The position numbers were made by a program, and so were the translations under genes. Shown piece by piece: positions 38,386-47,852 of a stretch of 64,000 nt of DNA (position 1 is its first letter; the number at the start of each line of letters is the position of its first letter). The stretch is from Alphaproteobacteria bacterium (lineage in GTDB: Bacteria; Pseudomonadota; Alphaproteobacteria; UBA8366; Aestuariispiraceae), in contig JASJDC010000008.1 in the NCBI GenBank assembly GCA_030065235.1, positions 176,386-240,385 on the forward strand, written 5' to 3'. Below the pieces are notes generated by a model, which saw only the letters and a program-made list of their open reading frames with translations, was not told where the DNA came from and searched no databases.

Positions 38386-39150
38386 TCAGCAACCATCCAG
38401 CCAAGGCGGGTTCGGCGTGACCGACAGGGCGTCGCGCAGCGACTGAGCCCAACCCTGCGACAGATCGCCGAAGAACGGATCGTCTGTCTCGATCCGCTTA
38501 TTCACGGAAACCTGCAGGGAATCGCGGTTATAGACCATCAGGTCCAGCGGCATGCCGACCGACATGTTGCTGCGCAGGGTCGAATCCATCGACACCATGG
38601 CCAGCTTCACGGCGGCGGCGTTGTCGATCGAATAGGAAAAGGCCCGGTCGAGGATCGGCTTGCCATACTTTGTCTCGCCGATCTGCAGAAACGGCGTGTC
38701 CTCGGTCGCCTCGATGAAATTCCCGGCGCTGTAGATTTGGAATAGGCGCATGCGGCGGCCGCGGATCTGGCCGCCCAGGATCATCGAGACGTCGAAACTC
38801 GCATCCTGCGCCTCCAGCGCTTTGCCGTCGGTCCGATAGACCTCCCGCACCGCGGCGCCGACCAGTTGCGCCGCCTTGAACATAGACGGCGTCGTCATCA
38901 GGGTCTGGCCGTTCAGCGCCCCCATTTCCTCATTCTCAGCGCCGAAATCGATGCCTTCGTTCAACATGTTCACGACGGTCTGACTGGCCGCCAGATTGCC
39001 CGCGGTCATCAGGGCGATCACCCGTTCGCCCGGCTCTTCCCAGATCGACAATTTGCGAAAGGTGGAGATCGCGTCGACGCCCGCGTTGGTGCGCGTGTCC
39101 GCTAGCATTACCAGACTGCGGTCCGTCAACAGACCGATGCAATAGGTCAT
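38386..39150 (-). CDS. Anbu, ancestral proteasome-like peptidase
   Basis: A 254-residue Ntn-hydrolase of the Anbu (bacterial proteasome homolog) group, related to HslV and 20S beta subunits. It begins MTYCIGLL; removal of Met would expose Thr as the nucleophile. The family-typical DTRTNAGVD segment follows near residue 18. Anbu proteins form large ring-like or helical assemblies; substrates are unknown. The three minus-strand genes upstream are its standard partners: transglutaminase-like, alpha-E and ATP-grasp proteins. Confidence 0.92.
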   Translation of the reverse strand: MTYCIGLLTDRSLVMLADTRTNAGVDAISTFRKLSIWEEPGERVIALMTAGNLAASQTVVNMLNEGIDFGAENEEMGALNGQTLMTTPSMFKAAQLVGAAVREVYRTDGKALEAQDASFDVSMILGGQIRGRRMRLFQIYSAGNFIEATEDTPFLQIGETKYGKPILDRAFSYSIDNAAAVKLAMVSMDSTLRSNMSVGMPLDLMVYNRDSLQVSVNKRIETDDPFFGDLSQGWAQSLRDALSVTPNPPWLDGC

Positions 39151-39238
39151 GTCATCCTCGATGGCGGCCGTTGGTCGGACGTCTTGGAAGGGGCGGGCCG
39201 AGGCCCGAGCGGAAAGACTAACCTCGGCTCGCTGACAC

Positions 39239-40060
39239 TCAAGCCTGTTGTTGCTCGGCCTCCTGAATCACCCGGACCGCAACATCCAGACTCTCCTCAG
39301 CCAGTCCTTTGCGCAAGCCGCGCACCGGGGCCGCCTCGCGATAATCCAGGCCGGTGGCGACCCGAACATAGGTTTGGTTCGGGCAGATGGCGTTGGCCGG
39401 ATCGAATCCGACCCATCCCAGATCGGGAATAAAAATTTCGGCCCAGGCGTGGCTCGCCTCATAGACCTCCGACCCGTCGCCGGCCGCCAGATAACCGCTC
39501 ACATAGCGCGCCGGCAGGCCCAAGTGCCTCGCGCAAGCGATGAAGGCGTGCGCATGGTCTTGGCAGACGCCATACCCCGCCGCCAGCGCGGCGGCGGCCG
39601 TGGTTTCGACATGGGTGGCGCCGACCCGATAGTCGATGCGCGCCCGAATCTTGTCCATTAGGCAATGGGCCGTCCCGACCAGGTCCGCCGCCCCGCGACA
39701 ACCCTCGGCCAGTTCCTTCAACGCGCCATCCGGCTCGGTTAGGGCGGTCTCGCGCAGATAGGCGGCGATCGGGAACGGCTCCGGCGCGCCGCGCACGACG
39801 CCGGCCGAATCGCGCGTCTCGACCAGGCCGTCGACCAGAATTTCCACCACATCATGGGGCTTGTTGATCACCAGCGTGTGGGTCCGGTTGCCGAAAGAAT
39901 CCAGAAAACTCGGCATCGGAGTCCCGTCGGCGCTGCGCAGGCGCCAGCGCAGAATCGTCTGCGCCGCATATTCCTGCGGCGTCTGTTTCAGGCTCTGGAT
40001 CGTGTAGACGATCGGCCGTTCGTACCGGTAGACGGTCCTATGGTGGATGCTGATGCGCAT
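39239..40060 (-). CDS. Transglutaminase-like cysteine peptidase
   Basis: A 273-residue protein with an N-terminal beta-domain (IHHRTVYRYERPI, typical of bacterial transglutaminase N domains) and a papain-like core. The catalytic Cys is in GYGVCQDHAHAF, His in EASHAWAEIF and Asp in GWVGFDPAN. No signal peptide is seen, so it is cytoplasmic. It lies 88 bases upstream of Anbu in the same operon. Proteolysis or amide transfer cannot be told apart. Confidence 0.92.
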   Translation of the reverse strand: MRISIHHRTVYRYERPIVYTIQSLKQTPQEYAAQTILRWRLRSADGTPMPSFLDSFGNRTHTLVINKPHDVVEILVDGLVETRDSAGVVRGAPEPFPIAAYLRETALTEPDGALKELAEGCRGAADLVGTAHCLMDKIRARIDYRVGATHVETTAAAALAAGYGVCQDHAHAFIACARHLGLPARYVSGYLAAGDGSEVYEASHAWAEIFIPDLGWVGFDPANAICPNQTYVRVATGLDYREAAPVRGLRKGLAEESLDVAVRVIQEAEQQQA

Positions 40061-40228
40061 CGGCGGTGGGTGCTCATATCAGCGCGCGCCGCGTCGCCGC
40101 GACGGCGGTCTCTGTTCAATTAGGGAACGCATTTACCCCCGATTCCGCATCTGAAAACACTGTTGGAGCGTTTTTTGCGGCGCGCGCGGCCAGGCAGTGA
40201 GCCGGGCGGGGCGGTTGGGGCGGCGGCG

Positions 40229-41179
40229 TCAGCCGGTGAACATGTAGTCTCGCGTGATGTCTTCGCCCAAACGATTGTTCCGGCTGATGAATTTGGTCAG
40301 GAACTCGTGCAGGCCGCCCTGGAACACCTCTTCGGCGCTGGTGAATTTCAGTTCGGAGAACATCTTCCCAGCCAGCCGATGGCTGGGACTGCGCCCGCCA
40401 TATTGCTCCGCCAGGCCCTCCAGATTGGCCACAATCTCGCCCATGCAACTGATCAGCGAGCGCGGCATTTCCCGCCGCAGGACCAGAAGCTCGGCGATTT
40501 TCCAGGGTTTCGGGTTCTCGCGATAAAGATAGTGATAGCTGCGCAGCGCTGAGACCGCGCGCAGCACGGTCATCCACTGATAGTGATCCACGCCGCCGCC
40601 GACATCCTCGCCTTCGGGCAGGAGCACGTGATATTTGACGTCGAGAATCCGCGCCGTATTGTCTGCGCGTTCGAGAAAAGTGCCGAGTCGCGAGAAATAA
40701 TACGCCTCGTCCCGCAGCATCGTGCCGTACAAGGTGCCGCGGAACAGGGTGGATCGTTCCTTGACCCAGTCCAGAAAGGCGCGGATTTCACCGCGTCGCT
40801 TCGCGTCGTTCCAACGCTGTTCGAGGCCGAGCCAGGTGTCGTTCAGGGTCTCCCACATCTCGGTCGTCAGCTTGGTGCGGACGGCGCGGCCATTCTCCCT
40901 TGCGGCTTGTATGCAGCAATAGATGCTGGACGGGTTCTCCTCGCTTCGGGCGATGAAGTCCACGATCGCGACCGCGTCCGCCGGCAGGCCCGATTCCTCG
41001 AACAGGGGCTCGCAGCCGGAGATGATCATCGCCGAACGCCATTCGCTGTAATGTCCTTCTCCCTCCAAGTTCGGCATCTTCGACATCCGGTCGGCGACTT
41101 CCAGAATGCGCGCAAGATTCTCCGCCCGCTCCATATAGCGGCTCAGCCAATAGATGTTGTTCGCGGTGCGGGAGAGCAT
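40229..41179 (-). CDS. Alpha-E domain protein (DUF403)
   Basis: A 316-residue, almost wholly helical protein starting MLSRTANNIYWLSRYMERAENLAR, a family hallmark given here only in part as NIYWLSRYMERAE. The function is unknown. It is nearly always coded next to a circularly permuted ATP-grasp protein, as here, 12 bases after that gene, and is thought to act with it. ATG start. Confidence 0.93.
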   Translation of the reverse strand: MLSRTANNIYWLSRYMERAENLARILEVADRMSKMPNLEGEGHYSEWRSAMIISGCEPLFEESGLPADAVAIVDFIARSEENPSSIYCCIQAARENGRAVRTKLTTEMWETLNDTWLGLEQRWNDAKRRGEIRAFLDWVKERSTLFRGTLYGTMLRDEAYYFSRLGTFLERADNTARILDVKYHVLLPEGEDVGGGVDHYQWMTVLRAVSALRSYHYLYRENPKPWKIAELLVLRREMPRSLISCMGEIVANLEGLAEQYGGRSPSHRLAGKMFSELKFTSAEEVFQGGLHEFLTKFISRNNRLGEDITRDYMFTG

Positions 41180-41191
41180 TCGAAAGGCCGC

Positions 41192-42616
41192 CTATTCTTC
41201 CAGGACCCAGGTGTCCTTGGTGCCGCCGCCTTGCGACGAATTCACCACCAAAGAGCCGGACTTCAAGGCGACGCGGGTCAGGCCGCCCTTGACCATGCGG
41301 ATGCTCGCGCCGCTGCTGAGGACGAAGGGGCGGAAATCGACATGGCGCGGGGCCACGCCTTCCTCGACATGGGTCGGACAGGTGCTCAACGCCAGCGTCG
41401 GCTGAGCGATGAAGTCGCTGGGGTCCGCCTTGATCCGCGCGGCGTAGGCCTCCCGCTCCGCCTGGCTCGCCTTCGGGCCGACCAACATGCCGTAGCCGCC
41501 GGAGCCGTGGACCTCTTTGACCACCAGCTCCGCCAGATTGTCCAACACATAGGCCAGACTGTCCTGATCGGCGCAGCGATAGGTCGGCACATTCTTCAGG
41601 ATCGGCTCTTCGCCGAGATAGAATTTCACCATGGCGGGCACATAGGTATAGACCGCCTTGTCATCGGCGATGCCCGCGCCGACGCCGTTCGCCAAGGTGA
41701 TGCGGCCGGCGCGGTAGACATTCATCAATCCGGGCACGCCGAGCGCGCTTTCGGGATTGAAGGTCAAAGGATCGATGAAGGCGTCGTCGATCCGGCGATA
41801 GATTACATCGACCTGCTTCGGGCCCTGGGTCGTTCTCATGAAGACGGACTCGCCCTCGACGAACAGATCCTGGCCCTCGACCAGTTCAACGCCCATCTGG
41901 TCGGCCAGAAAGGAATGCTCGAAATAAGCGCTGTTAAAAATCCCAGGTGTAAGGATTGCGACCGTGGCCTCGCCTTCGACATGGCGCGGCGCGCATTCGC
42001 GCAGGGTCTGCACCAGATAATCGCCATACTCGTCGACCGGCGCCACGCGATGCTGCGAGAACAGCGCCGGAAACAGACGCATCATCACCTCGCGGTTTTC
42101 CAACATATAGGAAACGCCGGACGGGGTGCGGCAATTGTCTTCCAAGACATAGAAGTCGTTTTCACCGACCCGCACCATGTCGATGCCGGAGATGTGGCTG
42201 TAGATCCCGCCCGGCGGGTCAACACCCTGCATTTCAGGCAGGTAGGAACTGTTCTTCAGGATCAACGCTTCCGGGACCACGCCGGCCTTCAGGATTTCCT
42301 GATCGTGATAGATGTCCCAAATGAAGGCGTTCAGGGTCCGGACGCGCTGTTCCAGGCCTTTCTGCATATAGGCCCATTCAAGGGCGGAGAGGACGCGCGG
42401 AATAACGTCAAACGGAATCAGGCGCTCCGGGTCGCCGCCCTCGCCATAGACGGCGAAGGTGATTCCAAGCCGCCGAAACAGGATATCCGCTTCTCGGCGC
42501 TTCAGTCGGAATTGCTCGGCGGGTGTCGAAGTGAGCCAATCGGAGAGCTCTTTATAGGCCGGTCGGACGGCCCCGTCCGCCAAGGTCATCTCATCAAAAA
42601 AAGCCGGCTCGGTCAT
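41192..42616 (-). CDS. Circularly permuted type-2 ATP-grasp protein
   Basis: A 474-residue protein (DUF404/DUF407) with the ATP-grasp elements in permuted order, including VLEDNCRTPSGVSY, LANGVGAGIADDKA and VKEVHGSGGYGMLVGP. ATP-grasp enzymes join acids to amines; with the alpha-E protein and transglutaminase a peptide-forming or peptide-tagging role is plausible but unproven. ATG 42616 is chosen; the open frame continues upstream without similarity. First gene of the Anbu operon. Confidence 0.92.
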   Translation of the reverse strand: MTEPAFFDEMTLADGAVRPAYKELSDWLTSTPAEQFRLKRREADILFRRLGITFAVYGEGGDPERLIPFDVIPRVLSALEWAYMQKGLEQRVRTLNAFIWDIYHDQEILKAGVVPEALILKNSSYLPEMQGVDPPGGIYSHISGIDMVRVGENDFYVLEDNCRTPSGVSYMLENREVMMRLFPALFSQHRVAPVDEYGDYLVQTLRECAPRHVEGEATVAILTPGIFNSAYFEHSFLADQMGVELVEGQDLFVEGESVFMRTTQGPKQVDVIYRRIDDAFIDPLTFNPESALGVPGLMNVYRAGRITLANGVGAGIADDKAVYTYVPAMVKFYLGEEPILKNVPTYRCADQDSLAYVLDNLAELVVKEVHGSGGYGMLVGPKASQAEREAYAARIKADPSDFIAQPTLALSTCPTHVEEGVAPRHVDFRPFVLSSGASIRMVKGGLTRVALKSGSLVVNSSQGGGTKDTWVLEE

Positions 42617-42921
42617 ACGTGACGTCACTATCCCGTTCTTCAGTGGGCGGCCTTCAGAGCAATGAGCCCGCCTAAAGGTGGAGCATGACAGCCAAACCGA
42701 TGCTGTCAACCGATGCGCGGGATGGTCGGCGCTTGGCGACCGCAAAACGTGTCGCGACCCGAGAACGTGAGGACGTGCTGGGGTGCGCGCGTCCTTGGCG
42801 GGCGCGTCTATTCGTGGGCGTGTTTTTCCGCGTGATCGGTCCGCCGCGACAGGCTAAACCCGGCCTCAGCCGTCATCGGCCCGCAAGCTTCGCCGGCGCC
42901 GCCAAACCAGGAGGATCGATT
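42617..42921. promoter_or_regulatory. Divergent promoter region, ATP-grasp and GGT genes
   Basis: 305 bases without a supported gene. The perfect palindrome GTGACGTCAC is at 42619-42628, directly upstream of the ATP-grasp start codon. The plus-strand frame open through most of the gap is Arg-rich and not GGT-like, so I treat it as non-coding. Promoter hexamers are not clear. Confidence 0.4.
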
Positions 42922-44526
42922 ATGCAGTTCAGCCGTGATTTCGAACGGCCCGGCCGGTCGCCCGCGACGGCGCCGACCGCCATGGTCGCGACAGCGCATC
43001 CCAGCGCCAGCGCGGCGGCATTGGACATCTTGCGTCAGGGCGGCAATGCGGCTGACGCGGCGATCGCAGCAGCGGCCGTTCTACATGTGTTGGAGCCGCA
43101 TATGAGTGCGCTGGGCGGCGACCTGTTCGCTATCGTGGCCAAGCCTGACGGCGCTGGCGGCGTTGCGCTGGACGGGTTGAACGCGTCCGGACGGTCGCCG
43201 GCGGGTCTGACGCGCGAGATCGCAGAGCAAGCGGGCGGTCTGGAACCAACCTCGCCGCATGTGGTCACCGTGCCGGGCGCCGTCGCCGGCTGGGGCGTCT
43301 TGACCGCGCGCCACGGCTCGATGGGATTGGATACGGCCCTGATCGCCGCCATTGACTACGCCGAGAAAGGCGCGCCGATCGCGCCTCGTGTGGCGCGGGA
43401 CTGGGCCGACGAGGTCTCGAAATTGGCGAAAACCGAAGGCGGGCGCCGTCACTATCTGCGCGATGGCGCGGCGCCGGGCGCCGGCCAATTCATGGCCTAC
43501 CCGGCTTTGGCGAAAGCCCTAAGGGTGATCGCCGAGGACGGGCCCGACGCGTTTTATCGCGGCGCCATCGCCGACGATATCGTCGGAACGCTGCAAGGAC
43601 TCGGCGGGTTGATGAGTCAGGACGATCTGGCCGAGCACCGCGCCGATGCGGTCACGCCGCTCTCATGCGCCTATCGCGGGATCGATATTTTGGAGCTCCC
43701 GCCCAACGGCCAGGGCCTGACCGCGCAGATCATCTTAAACATTCTCGAACGGTTCGATATCGCCGCCCTCGACCCGGACGGGCCGGAACGCGCTCACCTG
43801 CTGATCGAGGCCGCGCGCGCGGGCTACGCCCTACGCGATCGGGAAATCGCCGACCCCGCCAGCATGGTCTCGGCGCCGGAGGCGTTGAATGCGAAATCCC
43901 TTGCGGCCGAAATCGCCGATCATATCGATCTGGAAAAGCGAAACGAGAGCCTGCCCGATAAATTGCCGGCGACTAAGTCAGATACTACCTATCTTTGTAT
44001 CATTGACGGCGACGGCATGGCGGTTTCGCTGATCACTTCGCTCTTCGCCGGTTTCGGGTCCGGCATCGTTACACCCGAGTTCGGGATCACGCTGCAAAAC
44101 CGCGGCTGTGGTTTCACCCTCGAAGAAGGTCGTCCGAACATGTTGGCCCCGCGCAAACGACCGTTTCATACAATTATTCCAGGTATGGCCTTGCAGGACG
44201 GCGCGATCCTGTCGCCTTTCGGCGTGATGGGCGGGCAGTATCAGTCGGTCGGGCACGCGCATGTCTGGTCGCTGATGCGCGATCACGGGTTTAATCCGCA
44301 GGCGGCGATCGACGCGCCGCGCCTGTTCTGGGACGATTCCGGCGCGATCGAGCTGGAAGGCGGCTTCTCGGACGCAGTGCGCGACGGGCTCACGGCGCGC
44401 GGCCATAAGATCACGGCGGCAAAAGCGCCGATCGGCGGCAGCCAGATCATCGTCCGGGACCCGGAAACCGGGGCCTTGATCGGCGGTTCCGATCCGAGAA
44501 AAGACGGCTGCGCGATCGGCTACTAG
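42922..44526 (+). CDS. Gamma-glutamyltransferase family protein, no signal peptide
   Basis: A 534-residue Ntn-hydrolase of the GGT family, which removes or transfers gamma-glutamyl groups. The autocatalytic site is SDTTY with Thr 355 as the expected nucleophile (the usual motif is DTTH). GSGI and the FGVMGG segment near the C-terminus are conserved. Unlike classical GGT there is no export signal, so it should stay in the cytoplasm. ATG 42922 follows AGGAGG. It is divergent from the Anbu operon. Substrate unknown; related proteins include cephalosporin acylase-like enzymes. Confidence 0.9.
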   Translation: MQFSRDFERPGRSPATAPTAMVATAHPSASAAALDILRQGGNAADAAIAAAAVLHVLEPHMSALGGDLFAIVAKPDGAGGVALDGLNASGRSPAGLTREIAEQAGGLEPTSPHVVTVPGAVAGWGVLTARHGSMGLDTALIAAIDYAEKGAPIAPRVARDWADEVSKLAKTEGGRRHYLRDGAAPGAGQFMAYPALAKALRVIAEDGPDAFYRGAIADDIVGTLQGLGGLMSQDDLAEHRADAVTPLSCAYRGIDILELPPNGQGLTAQIILNILERFDIAALDPDGPERAHLLIEAARAGYALRDREIADPASMVSAPEALNAKSLAAEIADHIDLEKRNESLPDKLPATKSDTTYLCIIDGDGMAVSLITSLFAGFGSGIVTPEFGITLQNRGCGFTLEEGRPNMLAPRKRPFHTIIPGMALQDGAILSPFGVMGGQYQSVGHAHVWSLMRDHGFNPQAAIDAPRLFWDDSGAIELEGGFSDAVRDGLTARGHKITAAKAPIGGSQIIVRDPETGALIGGSDPRKDGCAIGY

Positions 44527-46511
44527 GAGCGGGCGCGACGATCTCTGCGCCCAGGCGGCGCCAGAGTTTCTGTGATATAGGCGCGCAAGGCGGCGACATC
44601 GATCGGTTTGGTGAAATAACGGTCGAAGCCCGCCTCTAGGCCGGCCTCTATATCGGATGGCATGGCCGCCGCGCTGACCGCAGCGACCGGGATCGTTGCT
44701 GTTTCCGGCGCCTCCTTGAGACGTTTCAGCGCCGAGTCGCCGGGCATGCCAGGCAAATTAACATCCATCAGGATCAGGTCCGGCAGCGCCTGGCGTGCGA
44801 CCGACACGCCTTCCTCAGCCGTCCTTGCGCCGAGGAAATCGACGCCGCCGATCTGAGACACGAGGATCCGCATCAGATGCATGTTCGGCTCGTTATCCTC
44901 GATATAAAGAACGCGCCGATCCATAACCGAGGCGCGGTCGCGATAGGCCGGCGCCGGCGCCGCGACCGTTTTCAGCGTCTGCGCTTCCGCCAGCGGCAAT
45001 GTGAACCAAAAGGCGCTGCCCAGACCGGGCTGACTCTCAAAGCCGATCTCGCCGCCCATCAGCGCGACCAGTTCCTTTGAGATGGCGAGCCCGATGCCGC
45101 TGCCTTCGATTCCCAGCGCTTCAATCCCCAGGCGGTTGAAAGGCGTGAAGACGTCGCGATGCTTTTCCGACGGAATGCCGGGCCCGTCATCGCGCACGGT
45201 GAGACGCAAGACGGAGGGGGCGGTCGGAGCCACGTCCCAGAACAGCTCAACACGGCTGCCGCCGCGATTGTATTTCACGGCGTTGGCCAGAAGGTTCAGC
45301 AAGACCTGCTTGATCCGGACCGGGTCCCCAACCACAGACGGCATGGGGCGCTGCGGCAATCGGAATGTCAGTCCGGCCGCCTCAGCCGATCGGCGCACCA
45401 TGGCGAGGCATTCTTCAAGGATTGGCTCGACCGCCAGCGTATCCGTGCTGACGCTCAAGGCCCCGCGCTCGATCTGGCTTAGATCAAGCACCTGGTTGAT
45501 CAGTTCGAGCAGGTGGGCGCCGCTCTTGAAAATCTGTTCGACAGCCGCCGTTTGATCGGCGCTCAAAGGCGCGTCCCGGTCCGCCAGCAAGATTTGCGAG
45601 AAACCGATCACGCTGTTCAGCGGCGTGCGCAATTCATGGCTCATTGAGGAGAGGAAAACCGACTTGGCGGCGTTCGCCTGTTCCGCTTGCTCAAGCGCCT
45701 GTTGCGCCCGGCGCTCCGCCTCGACCCTTTCCGAAATGTCTCGCGCGGCCCCGCGATAGCCGATGAACGCGCCGTCGTCGTCGTAGATTGGTTTGCCGCT
45801 GACGCTGAGAACGACCTCTCTGCCGTCGGCAAGAAGTCGGGGATAGCGGAAATCGGTGAAGGGTTTGCGCGCGTTCAGGACCGCTTCATGCTCGGCGATG
45901 ACGGCTTCGTCGACATCGTCAATTAGGAAGGCGCGGCGCGGTTTGCCGTAGGAGCTTGCCGGGTCGGTGCCTGTCAATTCCCGAAACCGGTCGGAAATCC
46001 ATGAAAAGTTGAGATCCTTATCCTGTTCCCATGACCAATCCGCGGCCACTTCGGTAAAGTCCCGGAATCTTTGTTCGTTCGTGTGTAATTCCTGCTCGGC
46101 CCGCATGCGGGCGTCGATATCCTCGACATGCTCCTCAAGCCAACATTCGCCGGTCGCGGGGTCGGTGTACAGAGCGAGTTGCTGTCGGGTCCAGACTCGT
46201 TCGCGTGTTATATGGCGGTAGATTTCGCATTCAAACGGCTCGAGGCGGCCCTCACGAGCGATATCCCGCTGAGCCTTTTCCCGATCGCTGGGTTCGACAT
46301 AGATTTCCCGGCCAATATCCTGGACAGCGTCCAGGAATGCTTGCTCTGACTCGTAGCCATGCATATGGAAACCGGCCGGGTTCGCCGATATATAGCGCCC
46401 GTCAAGGGTCGACCGGAAGATACCGATCGTGATGCGGTCGACCATGCGGCGGTGGAAGCCGTCATCCGCCGCGCGCCCGCCCTTGTTGCGCCGATTGTCC
46501 TGACCTGACAT
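44523..46511 (-). CDS. Cytoplasmic hybrid histidine kinase, PAS-PAS-HisKA-HATPase-REC
   Basis: A 662-residue sensor without membrane segments. Two PAS domains (about 20-135 and 145-265), then HisKA with phospho-acceptor His near 292 (MSHELRTPLN), the ATPase with NAVKYN, DDGPGIP and GSGIGLAIS boxes, and a C-terminal receiver with ED, DVNLPG (phospho-acceptor Asp) and the FTKPID lysine. No output regulator or HPt is adjacent. ATG 46511 is chosen; an in-frame TTG 63 bases earlier is possible. Its stop overlaps that of the GGT gene. Confidence 0.92.
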   Translation of the reverse strand: MSGQDNRRNKGGRAADDGFHRRMVDRITIGIFRSTLDGRYISANPAGFHMHGYESEQAFLDAVQDIGREIYVEPSDREKAQRDIAREGRLEPFECEIYRHITRERVWTRQQLALYTDPATGECWLEEHVEDIDARMRAEQELHTNEQRFRDFTEVAADWSWEQDKDLNFSWISDRFRELTGTDPASSYGKPRRAFLIDDVDEAVIAEHEAVLNARKPFTDFRYPRLLADGREVVLSVSGKPIYDDDGAFIGYRGAARDISERVEAERRAQQALEQAEQANAAKSVFLSSMSHELRTPLNSVIGFSQILLADRDAPLSADQTAAVEQIFKSGAHLLELINQVLDLSQIERGALSVSTDTLAVEPILEECLAMVRRSAEAAGLTFRLPQRPMPSVVGDPVRIKQVLLNLLANAVKYNRGGSRVELFWDVAPTAPSVLRLTVRDDGPGIPSEKHRDVFTPFNRLGIEALGIEGSGIGLAISKELVALMGGEIGFESQPGLGSAFWFTLPLAEAQTLKTVAAPAPAYRDRASVMDRRVLYIEDNEPNMHLMRILVSQIGGVDFLGARTAEEGVSVARQALPDLILMDVNLPGMPGDSALKRLKEAPETATIPVAAVSAAAMPSDIEAGLEAGFDRYFTKPIDVAALRAYITETLAPPGRRDRRARS

Positions 46512-46582
46512 TTGCGTCGCCGTCTTAGCCGTGTCGAACGCCTGATACCGGCGCCAAGCGCCGCTTTCTGTCAAGGTGCGCG

Positions 46583-47848
46583 TCAGCGTCGGCAGAGAAC
46601 CAGGGCGCCAGCCAGGGTCCCGCCAGACGAGTTGGCGGGCAGGACCGGGCGGCCGGTCAAACGCGCCAGCGCTGGGATATAGGTTCGGTTATCGGCGAAC
46701 GGCCCCTCGACAATAATCGGCCCCGCGGCGCTGGTGAGGCTTAGGCACTCGGCGGTCATCCGCGCGATGTAATAGCCGGCGGCGGTCTTCCGCAAAACCG
46801 GGTCGAGGGTGTCCGGGTCGCACGTCCAGCCGCCGGCGCGATCGCCAAAGGGGCCGACTCCTGCGACCAGCGACGGCTCGATATAGCCGCCCTCCGCCGC
46901 AACCTGTTCGATCAGGGCCGGGTCCGACCGGACTGCGGTATCCCGGCCGACAAGCAGGTCGTATTCGCGTCCGCCCATGAACCGGGCGCAGGGCACAGGG
47001 TCGCGATGGACATTGACATTGGCGAGGCAGTCCCGGCTTGGGTCCAGCCCATCCAAGGAACCGCCGACCGCGAAGATGATCGCCCAGGTGCCGGACGAGA
47101 CCACGGCGAATGGCGCTTCCTGCGTATCGAGCCACGGCAGCAGCGAGGCGTTGCTGTCATGGATTCCGCAGCGGACGCGGCAATCCGGCGGCAGTCCGGT
47201 CGCGTCGGCGAGTTTCGGGGTGATCGGGCCGAGTACGTCCCAAGCGTTGCGGAACGGCGGAATGCGGTCGCTCCAACCCGCATGATCCGTCAACTCGGCC
47301 AGCCTGCCGGCGCGCATATCCCAAAGGTCGGAATGGCAGCCGTAGGATGTAGCTTCCGAGGCGGCGACGCCGGACAGGCGCCAGGCCCAATATTGCGGCA
47401 GGGGCAGGATGAAGCGGCTGTTTGCGAATTGGTCGGGGAAGCGCTTCTCGAGCCAGAACAGTTGAAGCCCGAAGTTCAGTCCGCCCGGCAATTCCGGTGA
47501 GAAGGAGCGGTTGAAATCCGGTCGATGCCGCCGCCACGCGGCTGCCGCTTCGTCAGGTCCTGGATGCTCGTAGTCGAGGATCGGCAGGACAAGGCCACCC
47601 TCGTCCAAAACGGCGACAGCGGCGCCGTGGGCGACCGGGACGATATCGGTGACGGTCGCCGCTTGAGCGAAGTCGCGCAGCGCCGAGACCATCCATTCGT
47701 ATTGCGCCTCGGTCCTGAAACAAGGATAGGCGCCGGACTGGTCCGGTTGGTTCGGAATCGACCGTTGATCCAGGACCGCGCCGGTCTCTGCATCGGCCAG
47801 GACCAGTTTCACATTGGTCTTGCCGACATCGAGCTGGATGATGGCCAC
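46583..47848 (-). CDS. rhaK: L-rhamnulokinase, FGGY carbohydrate kinase
   Basis: Phosphorylates L-rhamnulose at C1. 421 residues, FGGY family: N-terminal phosphate-binding LDVGKTNVKL, the catalytic aspartate in GIHDSNASLLPW, and the C-terminal ATP-site GGTLAGA. The locus matches the Rhizobium rha plan, where RhaK is also needed for uptake. GTG start with GGAG before it, four bases past the mutarotase gene. The closest family relatives include fuculokinase and xylulokinase, so assignment rests on context. Confidence 0.88.
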   Translation of the reverse strand: MAIIQLDVGKTNVKLVLADAETGAVLDQRSIPNQPDQSGAYPCFRTEAQYEWMVSALRDFAQAATVTDIVPVAHGAAVAVLDEGGLVLPILDYEHPGPDEAAAAWRRHRPDFNRSFSPELPGGLNFGLQLFWLEKRFPDQFANSRFILPLPQYWAWRLSGVAASEATSYGCHSDLWDMRAGRLAELTDHAGWSDRIPPFRNAWDVLGPITPKLADATGLPPDCRVRCGIHDSNASLLPWLDTQEAPFAVVSSGTWAIIFAVGGSLDGLDPSRDCLANVNVHRDPVPCARFMGGREYDLLVGRDTAVRSDPALIEQVAAEGGYIEPSLVAGVGPFGDRAGGWTCDPDTLDPVLRKTAAGYYIARMTAECLSLTSAAGPIIVEGPFADNRTYIPALARLTGRPVLPANSSGGTLAGALVLCRR

Positions 47849-47852
47849 AGGC

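Noticed and set aside
42685..42921. Longer GGT protein with an N-terminal signal peptide
   Set aside because: The upstream residues are Arg-rich without a signal-peptide pattern, and AGGAGG stands before ATG 42922.
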